NCBI GenBank assembly: GCA_963930645.1
Contig: OZ005649.1
Location: 38,859,664 to 38,923,663 of the forward strand
Direction: 5' to 3'
DNA: 64,000 nt
DNA from: Salticus scenicus
Lineage: Eukaryota > Arthropoda > Arachnida > Araneae > Salticidae
In this document: piece by piece, positions 47,711-60,019 of the stretch
Layout of the letters: each line of letters starts with the position of its first letter
Position numbering within the stretch: the stretch's first letter is position 1
The notes under the pieces: generated by a model
What the model was told of the DNA's origin: nothing
What the model saw: the letters and a program-made list of their open reading frames with translations, nothing else
Database searches by the model: none
Made by a program: the position numbers and the translations under genes

Positions 47711-48386
47711 GCCAAACATAATCGGCAGGTTAAAGGAAAAAACGCCGTTTCAAATATTGGTCACGTGAGATCGGCAGCGAACGTGTTAAAGTATATTTGT
47801 AAAAAATCTGACCAATACGTATTTCTCTTCTCTTTTTAAATGAAGACAGGAAAGTATTTTAAGCATGGTTATTTCAATAAAAAGTATATTCTACCTTATA
47901 CATAAGTAATGTTTTTTTTTTTTTTTTTTTTTTCAGAATCCCACATAAATTTAAATTTACTTTGTTATTTAATACAACGGTACAACTGAAGTACCTTGCA
48001 ACCTATTTTGAGAATTAATCATTTCATGGGTAAGAAATTTCTTCTCATTTAAAATCGAAAACCACCGGAACACTCCAATATTACTAGAAGAAAAAAAAAA
48101 TTATAACTTATTCCTCTAAGTTAATAAAGCAAAATTTTATATTAGAAATTTTTCCAGGGCCAGTTTTTAAAATCGGAAATTAAAATTTTCGTTTGCACTA
48201 TGCGAACAGAGCCGGTTAAACGAGCTTTTGAATCACTGGATTGGGTTTGCTATCTCACACCTTACACGTTATTTTAAAAAGAGGATATTCTGCGTTTCAG
48301 AGATAACATATTTGCACTTTGCAGCACGATTGAAATTTTTCTATGTTTGATTCAACTGTCCGAAAAATAGTGAAATTTACACCTAC

Positions 48387-48705
48387 GTGAAGCCTTTTGG
48401 ACAACAGTGCTCATTATCTTCGCAACACACTGCATCCTCAAACAGACAGCATTTTTCTTCGTTACACTGAGTTGTTCCTTTAGGGCATTTTGATTTGGGG
48501 CCTCTCAGAGGAGTCGCTTTCTCAGATGTAAGCGATACCTGGTCATCGTTGTTTACAGCCCCTATGCAAACTTTCTGATGAGGAATGCATGCAAATCCAT
48601 CTGGGCAACATCCAACTCCATCTTCGCAGCAAACTCCATTAGAGAGTGGGCAACATCCTAAATCGCATGTTGTCTCACCTGAGTCACAAGTAAGACTCAC
48701 ATTCC
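48387..48705 (-). CDS. Granulin gene, second coding exon (copy B)
   Basis: Minus-strand exon of 319 nt with acceptor TTTATATTTCAG and donor AC|GTAGGT. The first two bases (GG) complete the Gly codon begun by G at the end of the signal-peptide exon. It contains granulin motif one (CDSGETTC, CCPLSNGVCC, CCPDGFAC) and most of motif two (CPKGTTQC, CCLFEDAVCC, HCCPKGFT). Motif two closes in the next exon at 43643-43884. Both motifs have 10 rather than 12 Cys, having lost one CC pair. The product is predicted to be secreted or lysosomal. It is the better-preserved copy of the pair. Confidence 0.9.
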
Positions 48706-48984
48706 CTGAAATATAAAATAAGTTAAAATAAAAATGAAAGATATAGCATTTCAAAGACACCAGATCGTATGTAAATGAATTAAATTATATAAAGTAAACA
48801 ATTTCTCATGTGATTATTAGATTAGCTAAACCCGTTTTAAATAAAGCTTCCAGTAAATTATTTTTCCCCCCATACAATAACTAAATTGCAGTAAAATTTA
48901 GAATTCGACCAACAAATGATTACAGCGTCACTTGTTGAGCGATCAACACCAAAAGTCAATAGGCATTAATTAAAGTCAAGGTCC

Positions 48985-49083
<99 letters not shown>

Positions 49084-50826
49084 TGTGCAATAGTTCTTGA
49101 GATACAGTCACCACAAAATTTTTGTGACACAAACACACACAGACAGACATTTTCTAAAAAAGGACAAATCCTGCTCTGAACTCTTCAAAGCATTTAATCT
49201 ATTAAAAATTTGAAGTCGAAAATTTTTAGGAATACAATACTTTCTTCTATTGAATATAGAACAAAGTTAAAAAATAATGGTTTTTCTTGTGGAGTAAGTT
49301 AAAATATTCCCTACCTCAATCTCATTGTCCAATGAAATTTATTTATTTATTTTTTTTTTAGTTCAATCTATATGGCAAGTGAAACTAAATATTCATTTTA
49401 GCTTGATATTTGACAACCGAATAGAAAATTTAAAAATAAAATAGTTCAACGATAACATAAACTGATGAAATATGACGGCAGAATCTGTTAAAAACATACA
49501 TGAACCTTGTTTGGCGTGAACAGCGTCTTATCCCAGAGACAGTGCACCAGTTCGCATACGAACTTCGGTCAGTAAAAGGAAATCGCGACTTCAAGAAGAC
49601 GTTACTATTATAGAGGTACAGAGTAAAATTTGGATAATATTATAAAACGAGAGATTCAGTAGGATAAATTATATACACACTGAGTAAAAGAAACAAAATC
49701 CTGGCTTGTATTACCATTATTATAAAATAGAAAATATGTTTTTGCACAAAATTTCAATGTGATAGGACCAATGCGACGAAAGCCAATGATTACCCGTGAA
49801 CAGATGGTATGATAAACAAAATGATGGTATGAAATAAATCGTATTGCAAAAAAAACACATAGGTTCCTACCATTGTTTGTGTTAGATATTTCTATATTTC
49901 AATTAAAAGTCTTCTACGTTTTTTTTTTTTTTTTGGATTATTCTCATTATTTTTGTATAATAATTCAGAATTACAATTCAGCATTAAATCTTCAAAGGCA
50001 AAAATAGTAATTTTATATCAATAAAAAGAAAATTATTCAAAAATAGATGTTGCCACAAACCATTTTATTATTAACCGCCTAACTTTCTTTCTATCTGTCA
50101 GATCGACGATTTCAACAGCTTTAAACCTTCGCATAACATATCGATTCAACTTGCAAAAAAACCTCCTGTAAAACGGTCCAGCAGACTTTTTTTAGTCTAT
50201 ACCAAACAACCATACGAGCATTGCGTTTTATCTATACTGATATAAGATCAAATTTAGCAGTGTATATTTATATCTATTTACCTATATGTATGTATAGATT
50301 TATATAGATTTAATAAGATTTAACAATATATATATATACATATGAAACAAGCATTTCGAAATAATCAATTTTCGATATGCCTGATCTCACTTCTGTATAT
50401 AATTCTCATGAAAGTTCTGAAAAATCGCTCACAGAAACAATTACATGCAATGCAACCTAAATAAATGGTTTTAGACCCATTGATTATATAAAAGAAATTA
50501 CTGAAAGAAGCATTGAATACCAGCTCCTTCTCTGTGTAGTTTCGTAGAATATGAAAAATCCATTATCTTTGTATCATCATTAGCGACTATGAATGCGTAA
50601 ATTAATGCTTAATTCAGGATATATTCCCCTTATTGACACTATATATAAAGAAGCAATACTCAAATTAATGTTCCACAAAACGAGTAATGCACTCAAAATC
50701 AGAAGGGTGTAAGATTCGGGGACACAATTTCACCTAAACTGTTCAACATTATGTTATTTCGAACTCTATCACTGTCCCATGTTCCTTTTATTTCACCGAA
50801 CTTTCACTCACGTGGCACCTTTTTTA
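48706..50826. other. Granulin intron 1, left part (copy B)
   Basis: Colinear with copy A 3288-9365 minus the 4-kb composite; the empty TA site is at 49763-49764. It holds an (ATCT)n(AT)n microsatellite (about 48983-49076) and an RTE-like LINE relic (about 50465-50760) shared with copy A. Confidence 0.7.
48983..49076. repeat. (ATCT)n(AT)n microsatellite
   Basis: About nine ATCT units followed by AT units. Copy A has only a short AT tract here, so the array expanded in copy B. Confidence 0.85.
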
Positions 50827-51581
50827 CTTTCTTCTATATGTAATATAGAGAAAGTATTGGATTCGCGAAAATTTTCGAAGTCCACTTTTTGATGGATTTA
50901 CATGTTTTGGGATATGGAGAACACGAATTAATAGTTTTTAGAAAATGTCTGTCTGTCTGTCTGTCTGTCTGTCATTTTTTTGTGGACGCTGTATCTCACG
51001 AACCAATGAATGAAATTTAACCAAACTTGGTTTTTAGTTGGTCCCTGACATAAACTGGTGCTGATTATGTTTGGGGATCAATAGCTCAACAGGTGGCGCT
51101 GTGATAGCATTTTATCTAAATTTTTAACATGGCAGAATAGGACAAAAATTCGTATAAATGTAGATAATTAGAGTTGTTTTAAACTTGTGATTCTAAAATT
51201 AATATGAATTATTGATAATAGTAGTATGTAACTAGGAAAAAATTTTTCTGCATGGGGGGGGCTCGCTTCCCCCCCCTAGGGGGGAAATACCCCCCCAGGG
51301 GGGGTAAATTTTCACAATGGGTATCTTTCGAAAGATCAGGTTGATAATAGTAGTAGTTAACTAGGAAAAAATTTTTGTGCATCTGGGGGCATCGGTTCCC
51401 CCCCCCCACCGGGGGGGGGAAGTTCCCACCCGGGGAGGCAAAGTTTCAAGATGGGTATCTTTCGAAAGATCTCGTCAATACCTTTAAAACGAATGGTTGA
51501 ACGATAAATCTGTGATAATTTAAACCAAAGTTATCGATTTTTTTTAGTTTTAACGAAACAAAACTTAGAAAAAAAAAATCG

Positions 51582-51618
<37 letters not shown>

Positions 51619-52108
51619 GAAATTTAACCAAACTTGGTATTTAGTTTGTCCCCGACATTAACTGGTGCTGATTATGTTTGGGGATCAATAGCTCAAAAGG
51701 TGGCGCTGTGATAGCATTTTATCTAAATTTTTAACATGGCAGCATAGGACAAAAATTCGTATAAATGTGCATAATAAGAGTTGTTTTAAACTTGTGATTG
51801 TAAAATTAATATGAATTATTGATAATAGTAGTATGTAACTAGGAAAAAAATTTTCTGCATGGGGGGGCATCGCTTCCCGATAAATTTTCAAGATGGGTAT
51901 CTTTCGAAAGGTCTCGTCAATACCTTTAAAACGAATGGTTGAACTATAAATCTGTGATAATTTAAAACAAAGTTATCGATTTTTTTACTTTTAACAAAAA
52001 AAAAAAAAAAAAAAAATCGTACTTTTTTTTTTTTTTTAAATATTGTTACTGATTGAATATGTATAGGTAAATATAGAAGAAAGTCTTGTGGTGGCCACAA
52101 CATACTAG
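50827..52108 (+). mobile_element. Helentron-like non-autonomous element 1 (DINE-1-like)
   Basis: Starts CTTTCTTCTATATG after A and ends CATACTAG before T; copy A has the empty AT site (9365/9366). An inverted copy of the 5' end (ATATAGAAGAAAG) lies about 30 bases before the 3' end, followed by the hairpin TTGTGG-TGG-CCACAA (52086-52100). Near the left end is a (GTCT)n run (50946-50972), then two units of about 600 bp. This order (terminal repeat, GTCT microsatellite, tandem core, inner inverted terminal repeat, hairpin) matches Helentron-associated elements such as Drosophila DINE-1. No coding capacity. Confidence 0.75.
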
Positions 52109-52352
52109 TTTTTCTAATGTTTCTGCGTAGACCACTGCGTACGAATGCATTTACGAACCTGCGTTTCTATATGCACTCTACCTCTCTTAGAAGTTCTGTA
52201 ACGTGGTATTTCTGAGATACCCTGTATGTTGGAGGTGCATTATTAGTAAATATGTAAATATAAAATCATCATCAAGTATATTACTGCAAGTAAATGATTT
52301 ATTTTGCGCAATTTAATTTTTATTAGCATAAAACGAAATACCAAATTAATTA

Positions 52353-52471
52353 CTTTCTTCTATATGTAATATAGAGAAAGTATTGGATTCGCGAAAATTT
52401 TCGAAGTCCATTTTTTGATGGATTTACATGTTTTGGGATATGGAGAACACGAATTAATAGTTTTTAAAAAA

Positions 52472-52526
<55 letters not shown>

Positions 52527-53724
52527 ATCATTTTTTTGTGGACGCTGTATCTCACGAACCAATGAATGAAACTTAACCAAACTTGGTATTTAGTTGCACC
52601 CTGACATAAACTGGTGCTGATTAGATTTTGGGATCAATCGCTCAATAGGTGGCGTTGTGATCGCATTTTATGCAAATTTTTAACATGGCAGCATAGGACA
52701 AAATTCCGTATAAATGGGCATAAAGAGAGTTATTTTACACTTGTGATTGTAAAATTAATAGGATTTATTGATAATAGTAGTAGTTAGCTAGGAAAAAAAT
52801 TTTGTGCATGGGGGGGCATCGGTTGCCCCCCCACCGGGGGGGGAAGTTCCCACCCGGGGGGGCAAATTTTCAAGATGGGTATCTTTCGAAAGGTCTCGTT
52901 GATAATAGTAGTAGTTAACTTGGAAAAAATTTCTGTGCATGTGGGGGCATCGGTTGCCCCCCCACCGGGGGGGGAAGTTCCCACCCGGGGGGGCAAAATT
53001 TCAAGATGGGTATCTTTCGAAAGATCTCGTCAATACCTTTAAAACGAATGGTTGAACGATAAATCTGTGATAATTTAAACCAAAGTTATCGATTTTTTTT
53101 ACTTTTAACAAAAAAAAACTTAGAAAAATATCGCAATTTTTTTTTTTTTTTTTTTTAACGAAATTTAACCAAACTTGGTATTTAGTTGGTCCCCGACATA
53201 AACTGGTGCTGATTATGTTTGGGGATCAATAGCTCAACAGGTGGCGCTGTGATAGCATTTTATCTAAATTTTTAACATGGCAGCATAGGACAAAAATTCG
53301 TATAAATGTGCATAATTAGAGTTGTTTTAAACTTGTGATTGTAAAATTAATATGAATTATTGATAATAGTAGTATGTAACTAGGAAAAAAATTTTCTGCA
53401 TGGGGGGGCATCGCTTCCCCCCCCTAGGGGAAAAATACCCCCCCAGGGGGGGTAAATTTTCACATTGGGTATCTTTCGAAAGATCAGGTTGATAATAGTA
53501 GTAGTTAACTAGGAAAAAATTTTTGTGCATGTGGGGGCATCGGTTGCCCCCCCACCGGGGGGGGAAGTTCCCACCCGGGGGGGCAAAATTTCAAGATGGG
53601 TATCTTTCGAAAGATCTCGTCAATACCTTTAAAACGAATGGTTGAACGATAAATCTGTGGTAATTTAAACCAAAGTTATCGATTTTTTTTAGTTTTAACA
53701 AAACTAAACTTAGAAAAAAAATCG

Positions 53725-53765
<41 letters not shown>

Positions 53766-54308
53766 GAAATTTAACCAAACTTGGTATTTAGTTGGTCCCC
53801 GACATAAACTGGAGCTGATTATGTTTGGGGATCAATAGCTCAACAGGTGGCGCTGTGATAGCATTTTATCTAAATTTTTAATATGGCAGCATAGGACAAA
53901 AATTCGTATAAATGTGCATAATTAGAGTTGTTTTAAACTTGTGATTGTAAAATTAATATGAATTATTGATAATAGTAGTATGTAACTAGGAAAAAAAATT
54001 TCTGCATGGGGGGGCATCGCTTCCCCCCCTGGGGGGGAAGTACCCCCCCGGGTGGGATAAATTTTCAAGATGGGTATCTTTCGAAAGGTCTCGTCAATAC
54101 CTTTAAAACGAATGGTTGAACTATAAATCTGTGATAATTTAAAACAAAGTTATCGATTTTTTTCACTTTTAACAACAAAAAAAAAAAAAAAAAAAAACTT
54201 AGAAAAAAAAAAAATCGTACTTTTTTTTTTTTTTTTTTAATATTGTTACTGATTGAATATGTATAGGTAAATATAGAAGAAAGTCTTGTGGTGGCCACAA
54301 CATACTAG
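52353..54308 (+). mobile_element. Helentron-like non-autonomous element 2
   Basis: Same ends as element 1; the empty site in copy A is at 9623/9624. (GTCT)n is longest here (about 52472-52526). Three core units start near 52560, 53157 and 53761. A sub-unit of about 120 bp carrying C and G runs (about 52765-52900 and 52905-53030) is duplicated within the first core. It contains several T runs, the longest at about 53727-53762. Confidence 0.75.
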
Positions 54309-54537
54309 TTTTTCAAAGGAAAGTTTCAGTTTCAATATTAGATGAATTCGACAAGTGTTTATCACATCCCAGTGCACACAACTAAAAGAATATCACTTTT
54401 CATATAATTTTTGGTATCACTTTAAATATCTTTTAATTTTTTCCCCCCCCAAAGGTAGCGAAAAACAGTTCATTTTGATGAAGCATATGAGACAAATTGT
54501 TACGAAATTTGCATTGAAAGCTTTTTACTTTCTTCTA

Positions 54538-55608
54538 TATGTAATATAGAGAAAGTATTGGATTCGCGAAAATTTTCGAAGTCCACTGTTTGATGGATTT
54601 ACATGTTTTGGGATGTGGAGAACACGAATCAATAGTTTTTAGAAAATGTCTGTCTGTCTGTCTGTCTGTATCATTTTTTTGTGGACGCTGTATCTCACGA
54701 ACCAATGAATGAAATTTAACCAAACTTGGCATTTAGTTGCACCATGACATGAACTGGTGCTGATTAGATTTTGGGATCAATAGCTCAACAGGTGGCGCTG
54801 TAATCGCATTTTATGCAAATTTTTAACATGGCAGCATAGGACAAAATACCGTATAAATGGGCATAATGAGAGTTATTTTAAACTTACGATTGTAAAATTA
54901 ATATGAATTAATGATAATAGTAGTAGTTAACTAGGAAACAAATTTTGTGCATGGGGGGGCATCGGTTCCCCCCCAGGGGGGAAAGTACCCCCCCGGGGAA
55001 GAAAATTTTCAAGATGGGTATCTTTCGAAAGGTCTCGTTGATAATAGTAATAGTTAACTGGGAAAAAAATTTTGTGCATGTGGGGGCAAAGTTTCAAGAT
55101 GGGTATCTTTTGAAAGGTCTCGTCAATACCTTTAAAACGAATGGTTGAACTATAAATCTGTGATAATTTAAAACAAAGTTATCGATTTTTTTTTACTTTT
55201 AACGAAAAAAAACTTAGAAAAAAAAAATCGCATTTTTTTTTTTTTTTTTTTTTTTAACGAAATTTAACCAAACTTGGTATTTAGTTGGTCCCCGACATAA
55301 ACTGGTGCTGATTATGTTTGGGGATCAATAGCTCAACAGGTGGCGCTGTGATAAATTTTCACAATGGGTATCTTTCGAAAGATCAGGTTGATAATAGTAG
55401 TAGTTAACTAGGAAAAAATTTTTTTGCATGTGGGAGCATCGGTTTCCCCCCCCCCAGCGGGGGGGGGCAAAGTTTCAAGATGGGTATCTTTCGAAAGGTC
55501 TCGTCAATACCTTTAAAACGAATGGTTGAACCATAAATCTGTGATAATTTAAACCAAAGTTATCGATTTTTTTTAGTTTTAACAAAACAAAACTTAGAAA
55601 AAAAATCG

Positions 55609-55645
<37 letters not shown>

Positions 55646-56171
55646 TAACGAAATTTAACTAAACTTGGTATTTAGTTTGTCCCCGGCATTAACTGGTGCT
55701 GATTATGTTTGGGGATCAATAGCTCAACAGGTGGCGCTGTGATAGCATTTTATCTAAATTTTTAACATGGCAGCATAGGACAAAAATTCGTATAAATGTG
55801 CATAATAAGAGTTGTTTTAAACTTGTAATTGTAAAATTAATATGAATTATTGATAATAGTAGTATGTAACTAGGAAAAAAAATTTCTGCATGGGGGGGGC
55901 ATCGCTTCCCCCCTGGGGGGGAAGTACCCCCCCGGGGGGAATAAATTTTAAAGATGGGTATCTTTCGAAAGGTCTCGTCAATACCTTTAAAACGAATGGT
56001 TGAACTATAAATCTGTGATAATTTAAAACAAAGTTATCGATTTTTTTTACTTTTAACAAAAAAAAAAAAAAAATCTTACTTTTTTTTTTTTTTTTTTTTT
56101 TAATATTGTTACTGATTGAATATGTATAGGTAAATATAGAAGAAAGTCTTGTGGTGGCCACAACATACTAG
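54538..56171 (+). mobile_element. Helentron-like non-autonomous element 3
   Basis: Same ends; the empty site in copy A is at 9840/9841. (GTCT)n is short (about 54648-54668). Core units start near 54708, 55256 and 55647, the middle one shortened by a deletion (about 55350). Confidence 0.75.
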
Positions 56172-56430
56172 TTTTTTTTTCTTTTCTTTCAACTGTAAGC
56201 AAATCTGCAGTAGGATATTGCTTCTTTAAACAATTTTATAAGCGTTTTTCGTTATCTTTAAGCTAATGTTTATGTCTACCAGAGAGATAACTAATCTTTT
56301 AGTGAACAATTTATTTTCTTACTCTTACATTATGTGTGTTAGATAGAATGTTTCAAGTGGATTTAAATATTAAAGTACAAACATGATGTTGCATTTTAAG
56401 TTAAAATACAACAGTAAAGTTACTTCCTAA

Positions 56431-56808
56431 GATAAAAACTCCAGTGTTCGTCACCCTTAAAATCTGCACCAGTGTTCATCACCCTCACAAAAGACCTGCT
56501 AAAATAACCGTTATTTAACAGCTATGGATTTGAATCCGCTCGAGCTACACTGTAAAAAAATAACTATTACCAGCTGCAAGAAACTCTCTGTGATTGGAGA
56601 AAAAAATTATTTTCTCCAATCACAGAGAGTTTCTTGCAGCTGGTAATAGTTATTTTTTTACAGTGTAGATTCTCCCGTTTTAGGGAATCTAGTGCCGGTG
56701 ATTTCAAATCCACAACTGTTAATTAACGGTCATTTTAACATGTCTTTTGTGCAGGTGACGAACACTGGTGCAGATTTTAAGGGTCACGAGCACTAGTGTC
56801 TTTAACTT
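56431..56808. mobile_element. Fold-back element with hairpin MITE at its centre (copy B only)
   Basis: Left arm (about 56440-56540) and right arm (about 56670-56800) are inverted repeats sharing CACCAGTGTTCGTCACC-like and CCCTTAAAATCTGCACCAGT motifs. Copy A lacks the insertion (near 10090). The exact target duplication is unclear. At the centre sits the hairpin MITE 56548-56665. Confidence 0.7.
56548..56665. mobile_element. 118-bp near-perfect hairpin MITE
   Basis: From CACTGTAAAAAAATAACTAT to its exact reverse complement, with the turn at GGAGAAAAAAATTATTTTCTCC. TA lies on both sides (56546-56547 and 56666-56667). The terminal motif CACTGTAAAAAA is shared with the 4-kb element at 4257-8287, suggesting the same transposase could have moved both. 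Confidence 0.8.
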
Positions 56809-57343
56809 ACTATGTTGATTAAATTAAAAAAATCCAGTTTGGTGATAATCACTTTATAAGCATAGAAATTACACCGTAAACATAAAGGCTAATTTCTAAG
56901 TGACCACTGGGAAATTTTGTACGGTGATATCTACAAAAATAGTAGGATTTTTTTATGTAGAATAAGTATGTAGTCAACAACAGGAGTTGGGTTTCTTGCG
57001 TAGAATCTTGTCTATCTTTGAGTGAGTTTACAGAGCATTTGTAATAACTGTGACACATAATAATCGTCACGTTAAAGATATAGTTTGTTACAAAGTTAAC
57101 ACATTCTTTTAACTTTCCTATTGGAAACTTATAAACTATCAAAAGATTCATATTCTACTAAAATATATAAATCAGCACCATATTACATACACGATATTAC
57201 AAGTTTCGTAGGATCCTCATTTTTCTCAAAGATTTTTACTACTAATTTTGAATGGAAATATTTGACATAGAATATGTTTATAGGTTTAAAAAATATTTTT
57301 CAATAAATCTCCATAAGAAAAATACATACGCAGAATATAATTA

Positions 57344-57377
<34 letters not shown>

Positions 57378-58333
57378 AGTAGGTGATCAAATTTTAATAT
57401 ATATATATATAATTTTTCGATTATTAAAAAAAAAAAAAAAAAAAAAAAAATTACTAGACGAAATGGCCTGAAACTTCATGCATGCGAAGAACATTTAAAA
57501 TCTCATATTTTCCACTATCGATTTAGTACAAAGTGTAATTAGGGGATCAACCACAAATTGAAAAACAGCAAAATTACTTTGGATCACCCTGTTTTATGTC
57601 ACAAAAAACTACAAATGACTTGTAACTTTTATACATTGTTGCACATGCTATGTATAATACAATATTTCTATGTTTTGTTACGGGAATCGCGCAATTATTT
57701 AGGTAAAATATGTATTCTAAAACTTATAATTTTTTTACACGTTAATTTTTGATAACTAGAACGGATGTCCATAAAACTTTTTAAAATTTGCTGCAAAATT
57801 GACAAAGCGTTGAAGAAATATCATTCTGAAATACAAAAATCACACGTGTAATATTCGTTGAGATATGAGCATTTTTAATAAACATTATTTTACTGCATAT
57901 GCACATAAAATAGAGAAGTTTTATAACATAGGTTGAAAAGCTAAGTATATTGAGCAACTTTTGCCAAAAATTCATTTGTAAAGAATATCGGCAAAAGATA
58001 AACCTAGATATTAGGTATTTTGTAGAGTTGATATTTCATAAGTGGTTTTACACATGCCGCGTATTTAATTTGAAGATCCAATTAATTCAATCACATAAGA
58101 AAAGTTTTTTTTTTTGTAAAAACCCCTTTATAGGCTTCTAACTTTAACATAGTTTAATTTATTTACTAAGATTTGTGAGTTCATAAGGTGCTTTCATCAG
58201 GGGTTTCATCAGAGATGCTTTCATCAGTTTGAATAAATGAAAAACTAAATACGCATTTACCATTTTTATAAAGAAAGTCCCTGAACTTTTTTTATATATA
58301 AAGTAAGATATATTTCGGTAAAATTATTCTTAC
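56809..58333. other. Granulin intron 1, right part (copy B)
   Basis: AT-rich, colinear with copy A 10090-11695. TA/TG microsatellites lie at about 57343-57377 and an A run at 57427-57450. No exon seen. Confidence 0.65.
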
Positions 58334-58418
58334 CCAACATTGGATCCATTAAAAGTGTACAATAGATTTTTCCAACAAATGCACTTGAGATGAAAAACAC
58401 AGTTGTTATTAGAAACAT
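58334..58418 (-). CDS. Granulin gene, first coding exon with signal peptide (copy B)
   Basis: Minus-strand exon: ATG at 58416-58418, 28 codons, then one base before the donor GTAAGAAT. The peptide begins MFLITTVFFISSAFVGKIYC, a typical signal sequence, with a short stretch before the first granulin motif. The one-base remainder plus GG of the exon at 48705 gives Gly, so the frame joins. Just upstream, TTCATTATAG followed by GAAAATG looks like a splice acceptor, so a 5' UTR exon probably lies further right. The longer open frame around this exon (58266-58556) is intron read-through. Copy A lacks the ATG. Confidence 0.8.
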
Positions 58419-58422
58419 TTTC

Positions 58423-59017
58423 CTATAATGAAGAAAATTGAGAGTATTGAAATATATATATATATATATTCTAAATATACGATTCATCACGTATACTTTA
58501 CATATCACAAACACACATCCAAAACTATGATATATACGGTATTTCATTGATAACAATTTGCAAGATTAGCCTATTTATAAATGGAAAATTATCCCTATAA
58601 TTATATAGTGTAAAAAATATAAATTTATACTGTTAGTTAAGTAAAATGTACTTTTTTTTTCTATTTCACTATATTTCCATAAACAAAGTTTCTTAAGCCC
58701 TATATGTGGTATTGCCGTAGTGAAACTAGTATGTTGGGCCATCACAAAGCTTTCTTAGATATTTACTTATGCTAATTCACACAGTAAAAATTAATCATTG
58801 AACCTATTTTATTAATTATTAAAATTAATATTTATCAAAGTTATTTTCAATAGTGAGCGTAAAGGATTATCATCTAAATAAAATTATAAAATGCAGTTCG
58901 TATTGTCAAAAGAAAATCAGTTTTGTGCAATGTAGTGCAGGCCCATCAACCTAAAACAATTGGTGAGCCGCAATGGTAATCTGTTTTATTCAGGCGGGCC
59001 GCATTATATATATACTA

Positions 59018-59049
<32 letters not shown>

Positions 59050-60019
59050 CAGAACGTACAGTAGTAATATAAGTACATACAGTTGAAATTTAAAGATCAT
59101 TTAATTTAAGTATTCAAACAATTAATCTGATCAAATACATACATGTAGGAATAGGTATAAGTGTATTTGGAGAAAGTGTATAAAATCTGGAACATAACAC
59201 ATTAATATTTCATTCATTTCATGAAATAACAACACAACTAACAAAAATGTATGAGTACATTAATAACTTTAATAATAAGAATCAAATATCGATTTAATTT
59301 TTAAGTTATTAACAATAATTTGTGCGATAGTTTTTTCTCAACCTATTACAATAGTAATGTTCCCTCCAAAGAGATAGGAAGCATTTATTAATTTTTTATG
59401 TGTAAATCAAAAAAAAGGGAGGGGGGGTGTTATATTATAATTTTCATGAATTCCGTCGCGAGCTGCAAATTGTTATACGACGTGATGAGGACTGATTACT
59501 CCTGCTATAGACCATGTTTAGCCAACTTGTATCCCGTCATGTAAAGTTTTGTGGCTCTCGAAGAAAACCCCGAAATCTAGCACAGTAAAAGAAACACATA
59601 ACACCACTTGATACCTACTTCGAGAGACTTCCAGAATAACCCCTAACAAATGGAATTCTATTGTCTGGATCTATATGTGAATAATCAACGCTTTTCATGA
59701 CATTATCTATATAAAATATGCTTTTGTTTTTATGAGAAACAAATGGTCATTTAATTTTATTTCGTGAAGATGCTAAAATATACCAATCAGTAGTTTTTTC
59801 CGATATACGTCAAGTATTTAATCTTTTCTGAATGTTCCTGTTTCTGATCAATTTTTTCAATTTCAATAAGAATTTTCAGGTGACATCACAAAATGATAAA
59901 TGTTCAGAATCTTATTTTGAATTTCCGTTAAAATTTGTTTTGAATTACGCTGACAACAGACATACACACACACACACACACAAAAAAAAAATCTTCAAAA
60001 GAATTCGTTTTTGAATTAA
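58423..60019. other. Non-coding duplicated sequence upstream of granulin exon (copy B)
   Basis: Colinear with copy A 11785-13359. An AT/GATA microsatellite at about 59008-59048 and a CA run near 59964 are the only features. Confidence 0.6.

Larger units (their letters stand above)
46501..47785. mobile_element. TTAA-flanked piggyBac-like element (copy B only)
   Basis: Ends CACGTTCGCAGCCGAT and, reversed, CACGTTCGCTGCCGAT are inverted repeats, each bordered by TTAA (46497-46500 and 47786-47789). Copy A has a single TTAA at the site (about 2366-2369), proving insertion. A palindrome, CCGCGCTAGCGCGG, lies just inside the left end. No piggyBac transposase is visible. It contains two palindromic MITEs at 47189 and 47568. 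Confidence 0.8.

Noticed and set aside
48983..49076. Possible telomere or centromere repeat
   Set aside because: ATCT/AT units are an ordinary microsatellite that is absent from the other copy.
58266..58556. 96-codon minus-strand frame
   Set aside because: Only 58334-58418 is exon-like; the rest reads through the AT-repeat intron and past the donor site.
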